From assembly GCF_039537265.1 (NCBI RefSeq), contig NZ_BAABAE010000003.1, positions 1-64,000 on the forward strand: a DNA stretch of 64,000 nt, in the 5' to 3' direction. Positions 8,209 to 16,328 of this stretch are shown one piece after another. The translations under genes and the position numbers were made by a program. This stretch comes from Terrimesophilobacter bigeumensis. Its GTDB lineage: Bacteria > Actinomycetota > Actinomycetes > Actinomycetales > Microbacteriaceae. The notes beneath the pieces are model-generated. The model worked only from the letters and a program-made list of their open reading frames with translations, searched no databases and had not been told where the DNA came from. Numbering within the stretch: the stretch's first letter is position 1; each line of letters starts with the position of its first letter.

Positions 8209-9477
8209 TCACGCGCCGAGCGCCTCGACGATCGGCCGGAACTTCATCGTCGTCTCGGCGAGCTCGTGCTCCGGCACGGAGTCGGCGACGATTCCCGCCC
8301 CCGCGAATGCTCGCACGAGGCCGTCGGCCCCGACCTGCGCGCAGCGCAGGCCGATCGCCCACTCGCCATCCCCGTCGGCGCCGATCCAGCCGACCGGGCC
8401 GGCGTAGCGCCCGCGGTCGAAGGGCTCGAGCTGTTCGATCGCGGCGACGGCGTTCGCGGTCGGCGTGCCGGCGACGGCGGCCGTCGGGTGGAGTGCGGCG
8501 GCGAGATCGAGCGAGCCGGAGTCGTCGGAGAGCACGCCCTCGACGTCGCTTGCGAGGTGCCAGAGGTTCGGAAGCCTGAGGGTGAACGGCACATCGCTCG
8601 CGGTCACGCCCGGGCTGTGCGGGCGGAGGGCTGCGAGCACGCTCTGCACCGCGTACTCGTGCTCGTCCTGGTCCTTCGCCGAGGTGGCCAGGGCGACGGA
8701 GGCGTCGAGGTCGGATGCCGCATCCGTCCCCCGCGCACCGCTGCCGGCGAGCACGCGCGCCGAGACGGTGCCGTCGTTCACCTTCACGAGGGTCTCCGGG
8801 CTCGACCCGAAGAAGTCGTCGACCGCGAAGGTCCAGCAGTCGGGGTAGCCGGCGGCGAGCGCCTCGAGTGCGCCGCCGATGCTCCCGCCCGCCGGCAGGC
8901 GTCCGATCAGGTCGCGGGCGAGCACGACCTTCTCGAGCTCTCCGGCCCGGATGCGTGTCACACCGTGTGAGACCGCCTCGAGGTAGGCGTCCGGCGACAG
9001 CGCTCCCGGTTCGAACCGGATGCCGGTGGCCGGAACGGCGCGGCGGCCAGGTGCTCCAGCGGCCGCGTGATCGCCCGGCGCAGGCGGCGGCGCATCCGTC
9101 GCACCGATACGCGTCATCCAGGCGCGTCCGTCCCGGCGCCCGATGACGACCTCGGGGACGATGAGCACACTCGGCGCCTCGGATCGAGCGGCGAAGGCGA
9201 ACGTCCCGAAGGCGACGAGTCCGGTGCCGGGAAGGCCGACCTCATCGGCGACCAGTGCACGGCCGGCGAGGTCGCGCCAGGCGGCCGCGGCATCCGTCAT
9301 ACGGGAGGGGCCGCTGAAGTCCCAGCGGAGGGCGGTGCCGAACCCGGCGAGACCGTCGCCCCGGCGGAGCCAGAGAAGCTGACGCTCCGGCGGCAGCAGT
9401 GCGGTGAGGTCGCCCGGGTCGTCGATGCCGACGGTGGAGACGGTGAGCGCAGGGGCCTCACGCTCTCGTTCGCTCAC
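8209..9477 (-). CDS. menF: Isochorismate synthase
   Basis: Chorismate-utilising enzyme making isochorismate for MenD. C-terminal motifs include ELEKVVLARDL, FFGSSPETLVKVNDGTV, ALHPTAAVAGTP, GWIGADGDGEWAIGLR and AGAGIVADSVPEHELAET. A much longer open frame runs to 9963, but GTG 9477 is the real start: TACGCT (9484-9489) lies 6 nt upstream, and upstream residues are just the complement of menG. Product 422 aa, normal. It diverges from menG, and both promoters share the string CTGGGAGC up to the start codon. Confidence 0.9.
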   Translation of the reverse strand: MSEREREAPALTVSTVGIDDPGDLTALLPPERQLLWLRRGDGLAGFGTALRWDFSGPSRMTDAAAAWRDLAGRALVADEVGLPGTGLVAFGTFAFAARSEAPSVLIVPEVVIGRRDGRAWMTRIGATDAPPPAPGDHAAAGAPGRRAVPATGIRFEPGALSPDAYLEAVSHGVTRIRAGELEKVVLARDLIGRLPAGGSIGGALEALAAGYPDCWTFAVDDFFGSSPETLVKVNDGTVSARVLAGSGARGTDAASDLDASVALATSAKDQDEHEYAVQSVLAALRPHSPGVTASDVPFTLRLPNLWHLASDVEGVLSDDSGSLDLAAALHPTAAVAGTPTANAVAAIEQLEPFDRGRYAGPVGWIGADGDGEWAIGLRCAQVGADGLVRAFAGAGIVADSVPEHELAETTMKFRPIVEALGA

Positions 9478-9565
9478 GCTCCCAGCGTAGCCGCGCTGCC
9501 GGGCCGCCGTGGGCGGTGCGGTAGAGCGACGGCGGCCCCTCGGCGGTCCCGAATAGACTGGGAGC
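9478..9565. promoter_or_regulatory. Divergent leaderless promoter region of menF and menG
   Basis: An 88-bp gap with two opposed -10 boxes: TACGCT on the minus strand (9484-9489) and TAGACT on the plus strand (9554-9559). Each is followed by GGGAGC and then the start codon, so the two start regions match (CTGGGAGC + GTG or ATG). Because the match directly abuts both start codons it may be a shared control site or simply a common initiation context. Confidence 0.6.
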
Positions 9566-10306
9566 ATGGCGAAGGCGGACTTGGACAAGCAGCCCGATGA
9601 GGTTGCCGCGATGTTCGACGAGGTCGCCCAGAAGTACGACCGCACCAACTCGGTGCTGTCGATGGGGAACTCGTTCCTCTGGCGCCTGCAGACGGTACGC
9701 GCGATCGCTCCCCAGCCGGGCGAACGCATCCTGGATGTGGCGGCCGGCACGGGTACGAGTTCGGCCGCGATCGCGCGGCACGGCGCCGACGTCGTGGCCC
9801 TCGACTTCTCAGCGGGAATGATCGCGGAGGGCCGTCGCCGCCACCCGTCGATCGACTTCGTCGAGGGGGATGCCATGGCGCTCCCGTTCAAGGCGAACGA
9901 GTTCGATGCCGCGACGATCTCCTTCGGCCTGCGCAATGTCAAGGACCCGCGGAAGGCCCTCAAGGAGCTCTACCGGGTCGTGAAGCCGGGTGGCCGCGTG
10001 GTCGTCTGCGAGTTCTCGAAGCCGCCGCGAGCGCTCCTGCGTGCCGGCTACGGCGTCTACCTCAAGTACGTCATGCCGCGGGTCGTCGGGCTCTCGAGCT
10101 CCAACCCCGAGGCCTACAGCTATCTCGCCGACTCGATCAACGACTGGCCCGACCAGGCCACGCTCAGCCAGTGGCTGCGCGGTGCGGGCTTCACGCGGGT
10201 CGCCTACCGCAACCTCACCTCCGGTGTCGTCGCCCTTCACCGCGGCCACAAACCGGCCCGCAAGCCGCGGGCGAAGCCTGCCACCAAGGAAGCAGCCCCG
10301 AGTTGA
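9566..10306 (+). CDS. menG: Demethylmenaquinone methyltransferase
   Basis: UbiE/MenG family SAM methyltransferase for the last menaquinone step. Visible motifs are VAQKYDRTNSVLSMGNSFLWRL near the N-terminus, ILDVAAGTGTSS (SAM-binding motif I), FVEGDAMALPFKANEFDAATISFGLRN (family signature) and VCEFSKPPR. It is 246 aa with a basic, Ala/Lys-rich tail. The TAGACT box 6 nt before ATG indicates a leaderless start. The terminal TGA overlaps the TTG start of the prenyl synthase. Confidence 0.92.
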   Translation: MAKADLDKQPDEVAAMFDEVAQKYDRTNSVLSMGNSFLWRLQTVRAIAPQPGERILDVAAGTGTSSAAIARHGADVVALDFSAGMIAEGRRRHPSIDFVEGDAMALPFKANEFDAATISFGLRNVKDPRKALKELYRVVKPGGRVVVCEFSKPPRALLRAGYGVYLKYVMPRVVGLSSSNPEAYSYLADSINDWPDQATLSQWLRGAGFTRVAYRNLTSGVVALHRGHKPARKPRAKPATKEAAPS

Positions 10307-11388
10307 GTTCGCAGCCGAGCGCGCAGCAGCTCCGTCGACGCCACAAGCTCAAGTCGACCCTGGGGCTGGGTGAGACGCTCTTCGCGTCCGCCGACGAACG
10401 TCGTTTCGCCCTCGCGCTCGAGGATGGCCTGCGCCTCGTGGAGGACGGCCTCCTCAAGGAGATGACCTTCGCCGACAACCTCGCGGATGTCACGGCGCGC
10501 TACCTGTTCGAGGCGGGAGGCAAGCGCATCCGGCCAACGCTCGCCCTGCTGACCGCGCAACTGGGCCTCGGGAACACCCCCGAGGTGGTCGTCGCAGCGC
10601 AGGCCATGGAGATTACCCACCTCGCCTCGCTCTACCACGACGACGTGATGGACGATGCCGAGGTGCGCAGGGGCGTGCCGAGCGCGCAGTCGGTGTGGGG
10701 CAACTCGGTCGCGATTCTCACGGGCGACCTGCTGTTCGCGCGCGCGGGTCGGCTCATTGCGAGCCTCGGACAGCGGGCGGTCCAACTGCAGTCGATCACC
10801 TTCGAACGCCTGTGCCTCGGGCAGCTGCACGAGACGATCGGACCCGAACCGGATGACGACCCGATCGAGCACTACCTGCAGGTGCTGGCTGACAAGACCG
10901 GTTCGCTCATCTCCGCCGCAGCCCAGGTCGGGGTGATCTTCGCCGAGGCGCCCGAAGAGTTCCAGGAGCCGCTGCGCGAGTTCGGGGAGAAGATCGGCGT
11001 CGCCTTCCAGCTCATCGACGACGTGCTCGACCTCTCCGGCGAACTCGAGGAGACCGGCAAGACCCCCGGTACCGATCTTCGCTCAGGGGTGTCGACCCTT
11101 CCCCTCCTGTACCTGCGTCGCCAGGCGATCGACGACCCGGATGCGGCAGCCCTCGTCACCCGCCTCGACCGCGGGGTCCAGGGCGGCCCGGTCGCCTCGG
11201 CCAGCGCCTCGGCCGAGTTCACGGCCGCCGTCGCCGACCTGCGCGAGCACGAGGTCACCCGCGCGACACTCGACGAGGCGCACCGCTGGGCGCACGAAGG
11301 CGTCGCCGCGCTCTCCCCGCTTCCCGACGGCCCGGTGCGCACGGCGCTCACCCGGTTCGCGGACACCCTCGTCGAGCGTTCGAACTGA
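10303..11388 (+). CDS. Long-chain all-trans polyprenyl diphosphate synthase
   Basis: Makes the polyprenyl chain used by MenA. Both Asp-rich motifs are present: LYHDDVMDDAEVRRG (FARM) and LIDDVLDLSGE (SARM), with GGKRIRPTLALL and TGDLLFARA. The frame opens at 10171 inside menG. TTG 10303 is the probable start because it overlaps the menG stop (TTGA) and has AAGGAAG at 10286-10292; no better in-frame ATG/GTG precedes the conserved part. 361 aa. Chain length (likely octa- to decaprenyl) cannot be read with certainty from the residues upstream of the first motif. Confidence 0.88.
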   Translation: MSSQPSAQQLRRRHKLKSTLGLGETLFASADERRFALALEDGLRLVEDGLLKEMTFADNLADVTARYLFEAGGKRIRPTLALLTAQLGLGNTPEVVVAAQAMEITHLASLYHDDVMDDAEVRRGVPSAQSVWGNSVAILTGDLLFARAGRLIASLGQRAVQLQSITFERLCLGQLHETIGPEPDDDPIEHYLQVLADKTGSLISAAAQVGVIFAEAPEEFQEPLREFGEKIGVAFQLIDDVLDLSGELEETGKTPGTDLRSGVSTLPLLYLRRQAIDDPDAAALVTRLDRGVQGGPVASASASAEFTAAVADLREHEVTRATLDEAHRWAHEGVAALSPLPDGPVRTALTRFADTLVERSN

Positions 11389-11398
11389 GAATCTGCGG

Positions 11399-12766
11399 AT
11401 GACAACGCTTCGCGTCGCGATCGTCGGCGCCGGTCCGGCCGGCATCTACGCCGCCGACCTGCTGCTTAAGGCCGACCGTCGCTTCGAGGTCTCGATCGAC
11501 CTGTTCGAGCAGCTCCCCGCCCCTTACGGACTCGTCCGCTACGGCGTCGCCCCCGACCATCCCCGTATCAAGGGCATCATGAACGCGCTGCGCCAGGTGC
11601 TGGACGGCGGCGACATCCGGCTGTTCGGCAACGTCCAGTACGGAAGGGATGTGACCCTCGACGACCTCAAGCGCCACTACCACGCCGTCATCTTCACGAC
11701 GGGGGCGGTGCGCGACGCCGAGCTCGACATCCCGGGCGTCGGGCTGCCGGGCAGTTTCGGGGCGAGCGACTTCGTGAGCTGGTACGACGGCCATCCGGAT
11801 GCCCCGCGCGACTGGCCGCTCGACGCCCGCGTGGCCGCCGTCATCGGCAACGGCAACGTCGCGCTCGATGCCGCGCGCATGCTCGTCAAGCACGCCGAGG
11901 ACCTGCTCTCCACCGAGGTCCCCGCGAATGTCTACGATCAGCTCGCCGCCTCGCCGATCACCGACGTGCACCTGTTCGGTCGTCGCGGACCCATGCAGGT
12001 CAAGTTCACGCCGCTCGAGCTGCGCGAGCTGGGCGAACTGCGCGACGTCGATATCGTGCTCGCCGACGAGGACTTCGGCATCGACCCGGCGGCCGAGGTC
12101 GCGATCGCCACCAACAAGCAGATCTTCGTCATCAACCGGATCCTCACCGAGTGGCGGTCGCGCGAGGTGGGCGCGGCGTCGCGCCGCATCCACCTGCACT
12201 TCTACGCCCGGCCCTTCGAGGTCGTCGGTACCGACGGTGCCGGCGAGAGTCGGGTCGGCGGGCTGCGCTACGAGCGCACGGCTCCGGATGGTGCGGGCGG
12301 CGTCGTCGGGACGGGCGAGATCCGCGAGCTCGCGATCGAGGGGCTCTACCGCGCGATCGGGTATTTCGGCACGCCGCTGCCCGGCATCCCCTTCGACGAG
12401 CATCGCGGGGTCATCCCGAACCGGGCCGGACGTGCGATCGACGACGATGACCAGCTCGTGCACGGGGTCTACGCGAGCGGCTGGATCAAGCGCGGCCCGG
12501 TCGGGCTCATCGGAGCGACGAAGAGCGACGCCATGGAGACCGTGCAGAGCCTCCTGAACGACCAGGCCGAGTGGTGGACGCCGTCCGAGCCGTCGCCGGA
12601 TGCCGTGATCGCCATGCTCGAGGACCGCGGCATCCGCTACACCGACGTCGACGGCTGGCATCGCCTCGACCTGCACGAGCGGGCGCTCGGCGAGGCGGAC
12701 GGTCGGGAGCGCATCAAGGTCGTGCCCCGCGAGGAGATGGTCGACATCTCCCGCGACGATCGCTGA
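11399..12766 (+). CDS. Ferredoxin-NADP+ reductase (FprA/adrenodoxin-reductase type)
   Basis: 455-aa FAD enzyme of the FprA class. N-terminal VAIVGAGPAGIYAADLLL binds FAD and APYGLVRYGVAPDHP is the family signature. VIGNGNVALDAARML is the NADP site, and GWIKRGPVGLIGATKSDA near the C-terminus closes the FAD site. It probably passes electrons between NADPH and a ferredoxin. The ATG at 11399 follows the prenyl synthase stop by 10 bp, so it may share that transcript. A cluster of hairpin repeats follows its stop. Confidence 0.9.
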   Translation: MTTLRVAIVGAGPAGIYAADLLLKADRRFEVSIDLFEQLPAPYGLVRYGVAPDHPRIKGIMNALRQVLDGGDIRLFGNVQYGRDVTLDDLKRHYHAVIFTTGAVRDAELDIPGVGLPGSFGASDFVSWYDGHPDAPRDWPLDARVAAVIGNGNVALDAARMLVKHAEDLLSTEVPANVYDQLAASPITDVHLFGRRGPMQVKFTPLELRELGELRDVDIVLADEDFGIDPAAEVAIATNKQIFVINRILTEWRSREVGAASRRIHLHFYARPFEVVGTDGAGESRVGGLRYERTAPDGAGGVVGTGEIRELAIEGLYRAIGYFGTPLPGIPFDEHRGVIPNRAGRAIDDDDQLVHGVYASGWIKRGPVGLIGATKSDAMETVQSLLNDQAEWWTPSEPSPDAVIAMLEDRGIRYTDVDGWHRLDLHERALGEADGRERIKVVPREEMVDISRDDR

Positions 12767-12786
12767 CGAGCGTCGACCCCCTTTCG

Positions 12787-12900
12787 TCTCCGGTCGAGCC
12801 GTAGCTCCCCGGTCGAGCCGCTATTTTCTCCGGTCGAGCTTGCCGAGACCCCGGGCCCGAACCGCTATTTTCTCCGGTCGAGCTTGCCGAGACCCCGGGC
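12787..12900. repeat. Hairpin/direct repeat cluster (family 1), intergenic
   Basis: Four units containing CCGGTCGAG start near 12788, 12808, 12829 and 12872. The last two are full arms (TCTCCGGTCGAGCTTGCCGA then GACC) and are part of a 43-bp direct repeat beginning CTATTTTCTCC at 12821 and 12864. All units are in the same orientation here. It is the intergenic version of the element found inside menB. Confidence 0.85.
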
Positions 12901-12995
12901 CTGAATCGCTCCCTCACCGTCGTAACCTCGTCGAGTTTTCCACTGATAGCTCAGTGGCGGGCACCGTGCCAGCGCTTCGTGAGGCACACTGCCGC

Positions 12996-13292
12996 ATGCC
13001 GTTTTTCTACATCCTGACCTGCAGCGATGGAAGCTTCTACTGCGGGAGCACGCACGATCTGAGCCTCCGCTTCTGGCAGCACGAGTCGGGACTCGGCAGC
13101 GCGTATACGTCGAAGCGACTTCCGGTGGCGCTCGCCCATTGTGAGGAGTACGACACCATGCATGAGGCGTTTCTGCGGGAGAAGCAAGTGCAGGGCTGGG
13201 GCCGGGCGAAGAGGATCGCACTGATCGAAGGCCGGGTGGGCGATCTGCCGGCGCTCAGTCGGTCTCGGCAGGCTCGACCTGAGAGTGGGTGA
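12996..13292 (+). CDS. GIY-YIG nuclease-domain protein
   Basis: 98 aa from ATG 12996. MPFFYILTCSDGSFYCGSTHDLSLRFWQHESG is the GIY-YIG core (FYIL / FYCGST pair), followed by RLPVALAHCEEYDTMHEAFLREKQVQGWGRAKRIALIEG with the catalytic-Glu region of the UPF0213/YhbQ group. The frame extends upstream to 12840 only through repeat DNA. The last ~10 residues (SRSRQARPES) are encoded by a family-1 repeat arm at 13261-13284, so the original stop seems to have been replaced by repeat sequence. Substrate unknown. Confidence 0.8.
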   Translation: MPFFYILTCSDGSFYCGSTHDLSLRFWQHESGLGSAYTSKRLPVALAHCEEYDTMHEAFLREKQVQGWGRAKRIALIEGRVGDLPALSRSRQARPESG

Positions 13293-13440
13293 GCTGATTT
13301 CTCCGGTCGAGCCGTTAACTTCTCCGGGCGAGTCGTAGCTTCTCCGGTCGAGCTTGCCGAGACCTGCGGCGGTCGGTCTCGGCAAGCTCGACCTGAGAAT
13401 GTGCGGAATATCTCGGAGCGAGCTCGTCGAGATCGAGACC
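13261..13440. repeat. Hairpin repeat cluster (family 1) between the GIY-YIG gene and cls
   Basis: It contains an inverted arm 13261-13284 (starting GGTCTCGGCAGGCTCGACC), partial units at ~13300 and ~13320, and a complete inverted pair 13340-13363 / 13375-13398 separated by 11 bp. A more diverged unit (GAGCTCGTCGAGATCGAGACC-like) ends at 13440. The inverted pair would fold into a 20+ bp stem in RNA or single-stranded DNA. It lies between convergent genes and could also end transcription from both sides. Confidence 0.85.
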
Positions 13441-13442
13441 CC

Positions 13443-14906
13443 CTACTGCACCGCCGAGGTGAGCCTCGCCACGTTGTCGAGCACTTGGGCGCCGAAGGGC
13501 CGCGCGAGCCACTCATCGAGGTGCAGCTCCCGGCTGTTCTGGCGGTAGTCCTCCTCGAGCATCCGGAGCTCCCGCACGAAGGAGTGCCCCCGCACCATGA
13601 CCGAGATCTCGAGGTTGAGGCTGAACGAGCGCATGTCCATGTTGCTCGAGCCGATGACGGCCACCTGCTCGTCGATCGTGAAGTGCTTCGGATGCAGCAC
13701 GGTCGGCGACCGGTACAGCCAGATCCGCACGCCCGACTTGAGCAGCTCCTCGTAGTAGCTGCGCTGAGCGTGGTAGACCACGGGCTGGTCCCCCACCTCC
13801 GAGACGAAGAGCTGCACGTCGAGGCCGCTCTGCGCCGCAGTCGTGATCGCGTACAGCATCGACTCGTCCGGGACGAAGTAGGGGCTGCAGATGATGATGC
13901 GCTCCTGCGCCGCATAGAGCAGGGAGTTGAAGAGCCGCAGGTTGTTCTCGCCGTCGAAGGACGGCCCACTCGGTACCACCTGGGCGCCCACCCGGTCCTT
14001 GACCCTCACCTCGCGGATGGGGTCCGTCTCGCGCGTGAGCAGCTCATCCGTCTCGCTGTACCAGTCGGTCACGAAGAGGGCGTTGATTCCCGCGACGATC
14101 GGCCCCTCGAACCGCACCATGAGGTCCTTCCAGTGCAGGCCCCGGCGCTTGTTCGACCGCTTGTTGTAGCTCGAGTCGATGATGTTCTGCGAGCCGGTGA
14201 AGGCGACGAGCCCGTCGACGACGAGAAGCTTGCGATGGTTGCGCAGGTCCAGCCGCTGGAACTTCCAGCGCAGCGGTTGGAAGGGAAGCATGAGCTGCCA
14301 CTGCACACCCATCGACTTGAGCCGCCGGATGGTGCGCCGATACCCCGGATAGCGCAGCGAGGCGATGTGGTCGAGCAGCACGCGCACCGTCACCCCGCGG
14401 GCGGCGGCGGCCTCGAGCGCGTCGAAGTACGGGGCGGTCGTCTCGTCGAGCGACATGATGTAGAACTCGGAGTGCACGTACCTCTTCGCCTTGCCCACGG
14501 CATCCGTCATCGCCTGCAGCGACTCGAGGTAGTCGGGGTAGAGGCGGGCATCGTTGCCCCCGACGAGCGGCATGGCCCCCAGGTTGCGGTTGAGCGCGGC
14601 GATCGGTTCGAGCCACTCCGGCCACGGATGCTCGTGGCTCACCTGGTCCATCCCCTCCGTCGTGTCGAGGATGTAGCGGTTGATCTCCTCCTGCTTGTCG
14701 CGCCGGCCCTTCGGCAGGTGACGGCTGCCGAGCACGAGGAACAGCAGGATGCCGATGTAGGGCAGGAAGAAGATCGCCAGCAGCCAGGCCATGGCCGTCT
14801 GCGGGCGGCGGTTGCGCGGGATGACGATGATGGAGACGACGCGGATGACGAAGTCGACCGCCACGAGGAAGATCGCGACCCAGAGGGCGAAACTCCAGCC
14901 GTCCAC
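13443..14906 (-). CDS. cls: Cardiolipin synthase (phospholipase D superfamily)
   Basis: 487-aa membrane enzyme of phospholipid synthesis. Two N-terminal helices (FALWVAIFLVAVDFVIRVVSIIVI and MAWLLAIFFLPYIGILLFLVLG, PLDc_N module) precede two PLD domains with complete HKD motifs: NHRKLLVVDGLVAFTGSQN and HPKHFTIDEQVAVIGSSNMD. Start GTG 14906. It is convergent with the repeat-flanked GIY-YIG gene and followed upstream, on the same strand, by yajQ. Confidence 0.92.
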   Translation of the reverse strand: MDGWSFALWVAIFLVAVDFVIRVVSIIVIPRNRRPQTAMAWLLAIFFLPYIGILLFLVLGSRHLPKGRRDKQEEINRYILDTTEGMDQVSHEHPWPEWLEPIAALNRNLGAMPLVGGNDARLYPDYLESLQAMTDAVGKAKRYVHSEFYIMSLDETTAPYFDALEAAAARGVTVRVLLDHIASLRYPGYRRTIRRLKSMGVQWQLMLPFQPLRWKFQRLDLRNHRKLLVVDGLVAFTGSQNIIDSSYNKRSNKRRGLHWKDLMVRFEGPIVAGINALFVTDWYSETDELLTRETDPIREVRVKDRVGAQVVPSGPSFDGENNLRLFNSLLYAAQERIIICSPYFVPDESMLYAITTAAQSGLDVQLFVSEVGDQPVVYHAQRSYYEELLKSGVRIWLYRSPTVLHPKHFTIDEQVAVIGSSNMDMRSFSLNLEISVMVRGHSFVRELRMLEEDYRQNSRELHLDEWLARPFGAQVLDNVARLTSAVQ

Positions 14907-14934
14907 CGTGCTCCGATCGGTCAGGCGGTGTGCG

Positions 14935-15423
14935 TCACCGGAAGTTCACGAACTGCAGGTCGACGTCGAGCTTCGCGGCCTTGAGGATGGCCATGGTCGC
15001 CTGCAGGTCGTCGCGGCTCTTCGAGCTGACTCGGAGCTCGTCGCCCTGGATCTGCGATTTGACGCTCTTGGGCGCCTCGTCGCGGATGATCTTGCCGATC
15101 TTCTTGGCATCCTCCTGCGCGATGCCCTGCTTGATGCCCGCCTCGAGGCGGTACTCCTTGCCGGAGGCGTACGGTTCGCCGGCGTCGAGGCTGCGCAGCG
15201 AGATGCCCCGCTTGATGAGCTTCGACTCGAACACCTCGAGCACGGCCTTGACCCGCTCCTCGGTGTTCGCCTTCATGAGCACCTTCTCGCCGCTGTAGTC
15301 GATCTCGGCGCCGACGTTCTTGAAGTCGTAGCGCTGGGAGATCTCCTTCTGCGCCTGGTGCAGGGCATTGTCGAGCTCCATCTTGTCCACTTTGCTGACG
15401 ATGTCGAAGGTTGAATCTGCCAT
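14935..15423 (-). CDS. yajQ: YajQ-family nucleotide-binding protein
   Basis: 162 aa, typical length. MADSTFDIVSKVDKMELDNALHQA at the N-terminus and KKIGKIIRDEAPKSVKSQIQGDELRVSSKSRDDLQ identify the UPF0234/YajQ family; some members in other bacteria bind cyclic di-GMP. Function in actinobacteria is unclear. TACCAT lies about 7 nt before ATG 15423 on the minus strand, another apparent leaderless start. Confidence 0.9.
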   Translation of the reverse strand: MADSTFDIVSKVDKMELDNALHQAQKEISQRYDFKNVGAEIDYSGEKVLMKANTEERVKAVLEVFESKLIKRGISLRSLDAGEPYASGKEYRLEAGIKQGIAQEDAKKIGKIIRDEAPKSVKSQIQGDELRVSSKSRDDLQATMAILKAAKLDVDLQFVNFR

Positions 15424-15486
15424 GCGCCCAATGGTAGCCGGGCGGGTGCGGGCGGGCGATTCGGTCTGCTTGGCGGGGCCGGTAGG

Positions 15487-15930
15487 TCAGAGGATGGCGA
15501 AACCCATTTCCCGCGCAATGGCCGCCTGCTCCCCGTCGCGGGTGGCGAAGCCGCGCTCCTCGCCCGGTTCGCTGAGCTCATCGAGGGCGAGGCGTGCACA
15601 GGCGAGATGCCAGGCATCCATTGAGCGGATGCCGGAGCCGCGAACCAGCTCGAGGGCGATGCGCTCGAGTTCGGCCTGCTCGGCGTCGACAACGGTCAGT
15701 GTGCCGGACACTTCACTGACATCGTCTTCGAACGCCGCCAGCAGTGCCTGATGGTCGCCTCGGTGTGCGGCTGCGGCCCGAATAAGTGCGCCGGTCACCT
15801 CGATGCGGGTCCACGAACCAGTGATAGTGGTGTGTCTCGGGTCCTCCAGGAGTCGTCGAACCTCGACGTGGTCGATTTCATCGGCGAGGTAGCCACGAAC
15901 AACGACCGAGGAGTCGAGGTAGACGATCAC
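15487..15930 (-). CDS. vapC: VapC-type PIN-domain toxin
   Basis: 147 aa. N-terminal MIVYLDSSVVVRGYL carries the first PIN acidic residue, SWTRIEVTGALIRA the second (Glu), and SMDAWHLACARLAL the third (Asp), with a further acidic position in GFATRDGEQ. VapC proteins are Mg-dependent RNases restrained by their antitoxin. GTG 15930 overlaps the antitoxin stop by 4 bp (GTGA), the usual vapBC arrangement. Confidence 0.85.
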   Translation of the reverse strand: MIVYLDSSVVVRGYLADEIDHVEVRRLLEDPRHTTITGSWTRIEVTGALIRAAAAHRGDHQALLAAFEDDVSEVSGTLTVVDAEQAELERIALELVRGSGIRSMDAWHLACARLALDELSEPGEERGFATRDGEQAAIAREMGFAIL

Positions 15931-16256
15931 CGCTCACCGCGCTCGTACGCCATGATCTCATCGGCGATCGGCCCCACCCCTCGCATCGATTCGAGGGCGC
16001 GTTCCAGAATCGCTGCCTTCTCTTCGGGGGTGCGCACCGGGGCGAGCTCGGCCTTCGGATGCGGCCGACCCCGCCCCACCGTGCCGACGACCATGAGCTT
16101 GAGCTTGAGGCGGTCTCGGCGGGAGAGGGAGGACGGATCGATGCCGAGTCCGAGGATCTGGTTCGCGAGGGCGTTGACCGAGGTCCCGGATGCGCGTGCC
16201 TGGTCAGTCAGGCGAGCATGGAGTTCCTCAGGGACTCGAAGGAGAAGCTGCTTCAT
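15927..16256 (-). CDS. vapB: VapB-like ribbon-helix-helix antitoxin
   Basis: 109 aa from ATG 16256. MKQLLLRVPEELHARLTDQARASGTSVNALANQILGLGI is a ribbon-helix-helix fold of the Arc/HicB sort. The C-terminal half (EEKAAILERALESMRGVGPIADEIMAYERGER) is where VapB proteins bind toxin. The open frame runs on to 16892, but TATCAT lies 6 nt before ATG 16256, indicating a leaderless start. It diverges from the lytic transglycosylase gene, and probably represses its own promoter in the 72-bp gap. Confidence 0.83.
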   Translation of the reverse strand: MKQLLLRVPEELHARLTDQARASGTSVNALANQILGLGIDPSSLSRRDRLKLKLMVVGTVGRGRPHPKAELAPVRTPEEKAAILERALESMRGVGPIADEIMAYERGER

Positions 16257-16328
16257 CGCACAATGATAGCAGTTGACCACCGTGATATCAGTCCGTCTGT
16301 CGCAGCAAACTGTGATGGGATAGCCCGG

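Noticed and set aside
13401..14984. 527-codon frame antisense to cls
   Set aside because: Complement of a gene with both HKD motifs; no independent evidence.
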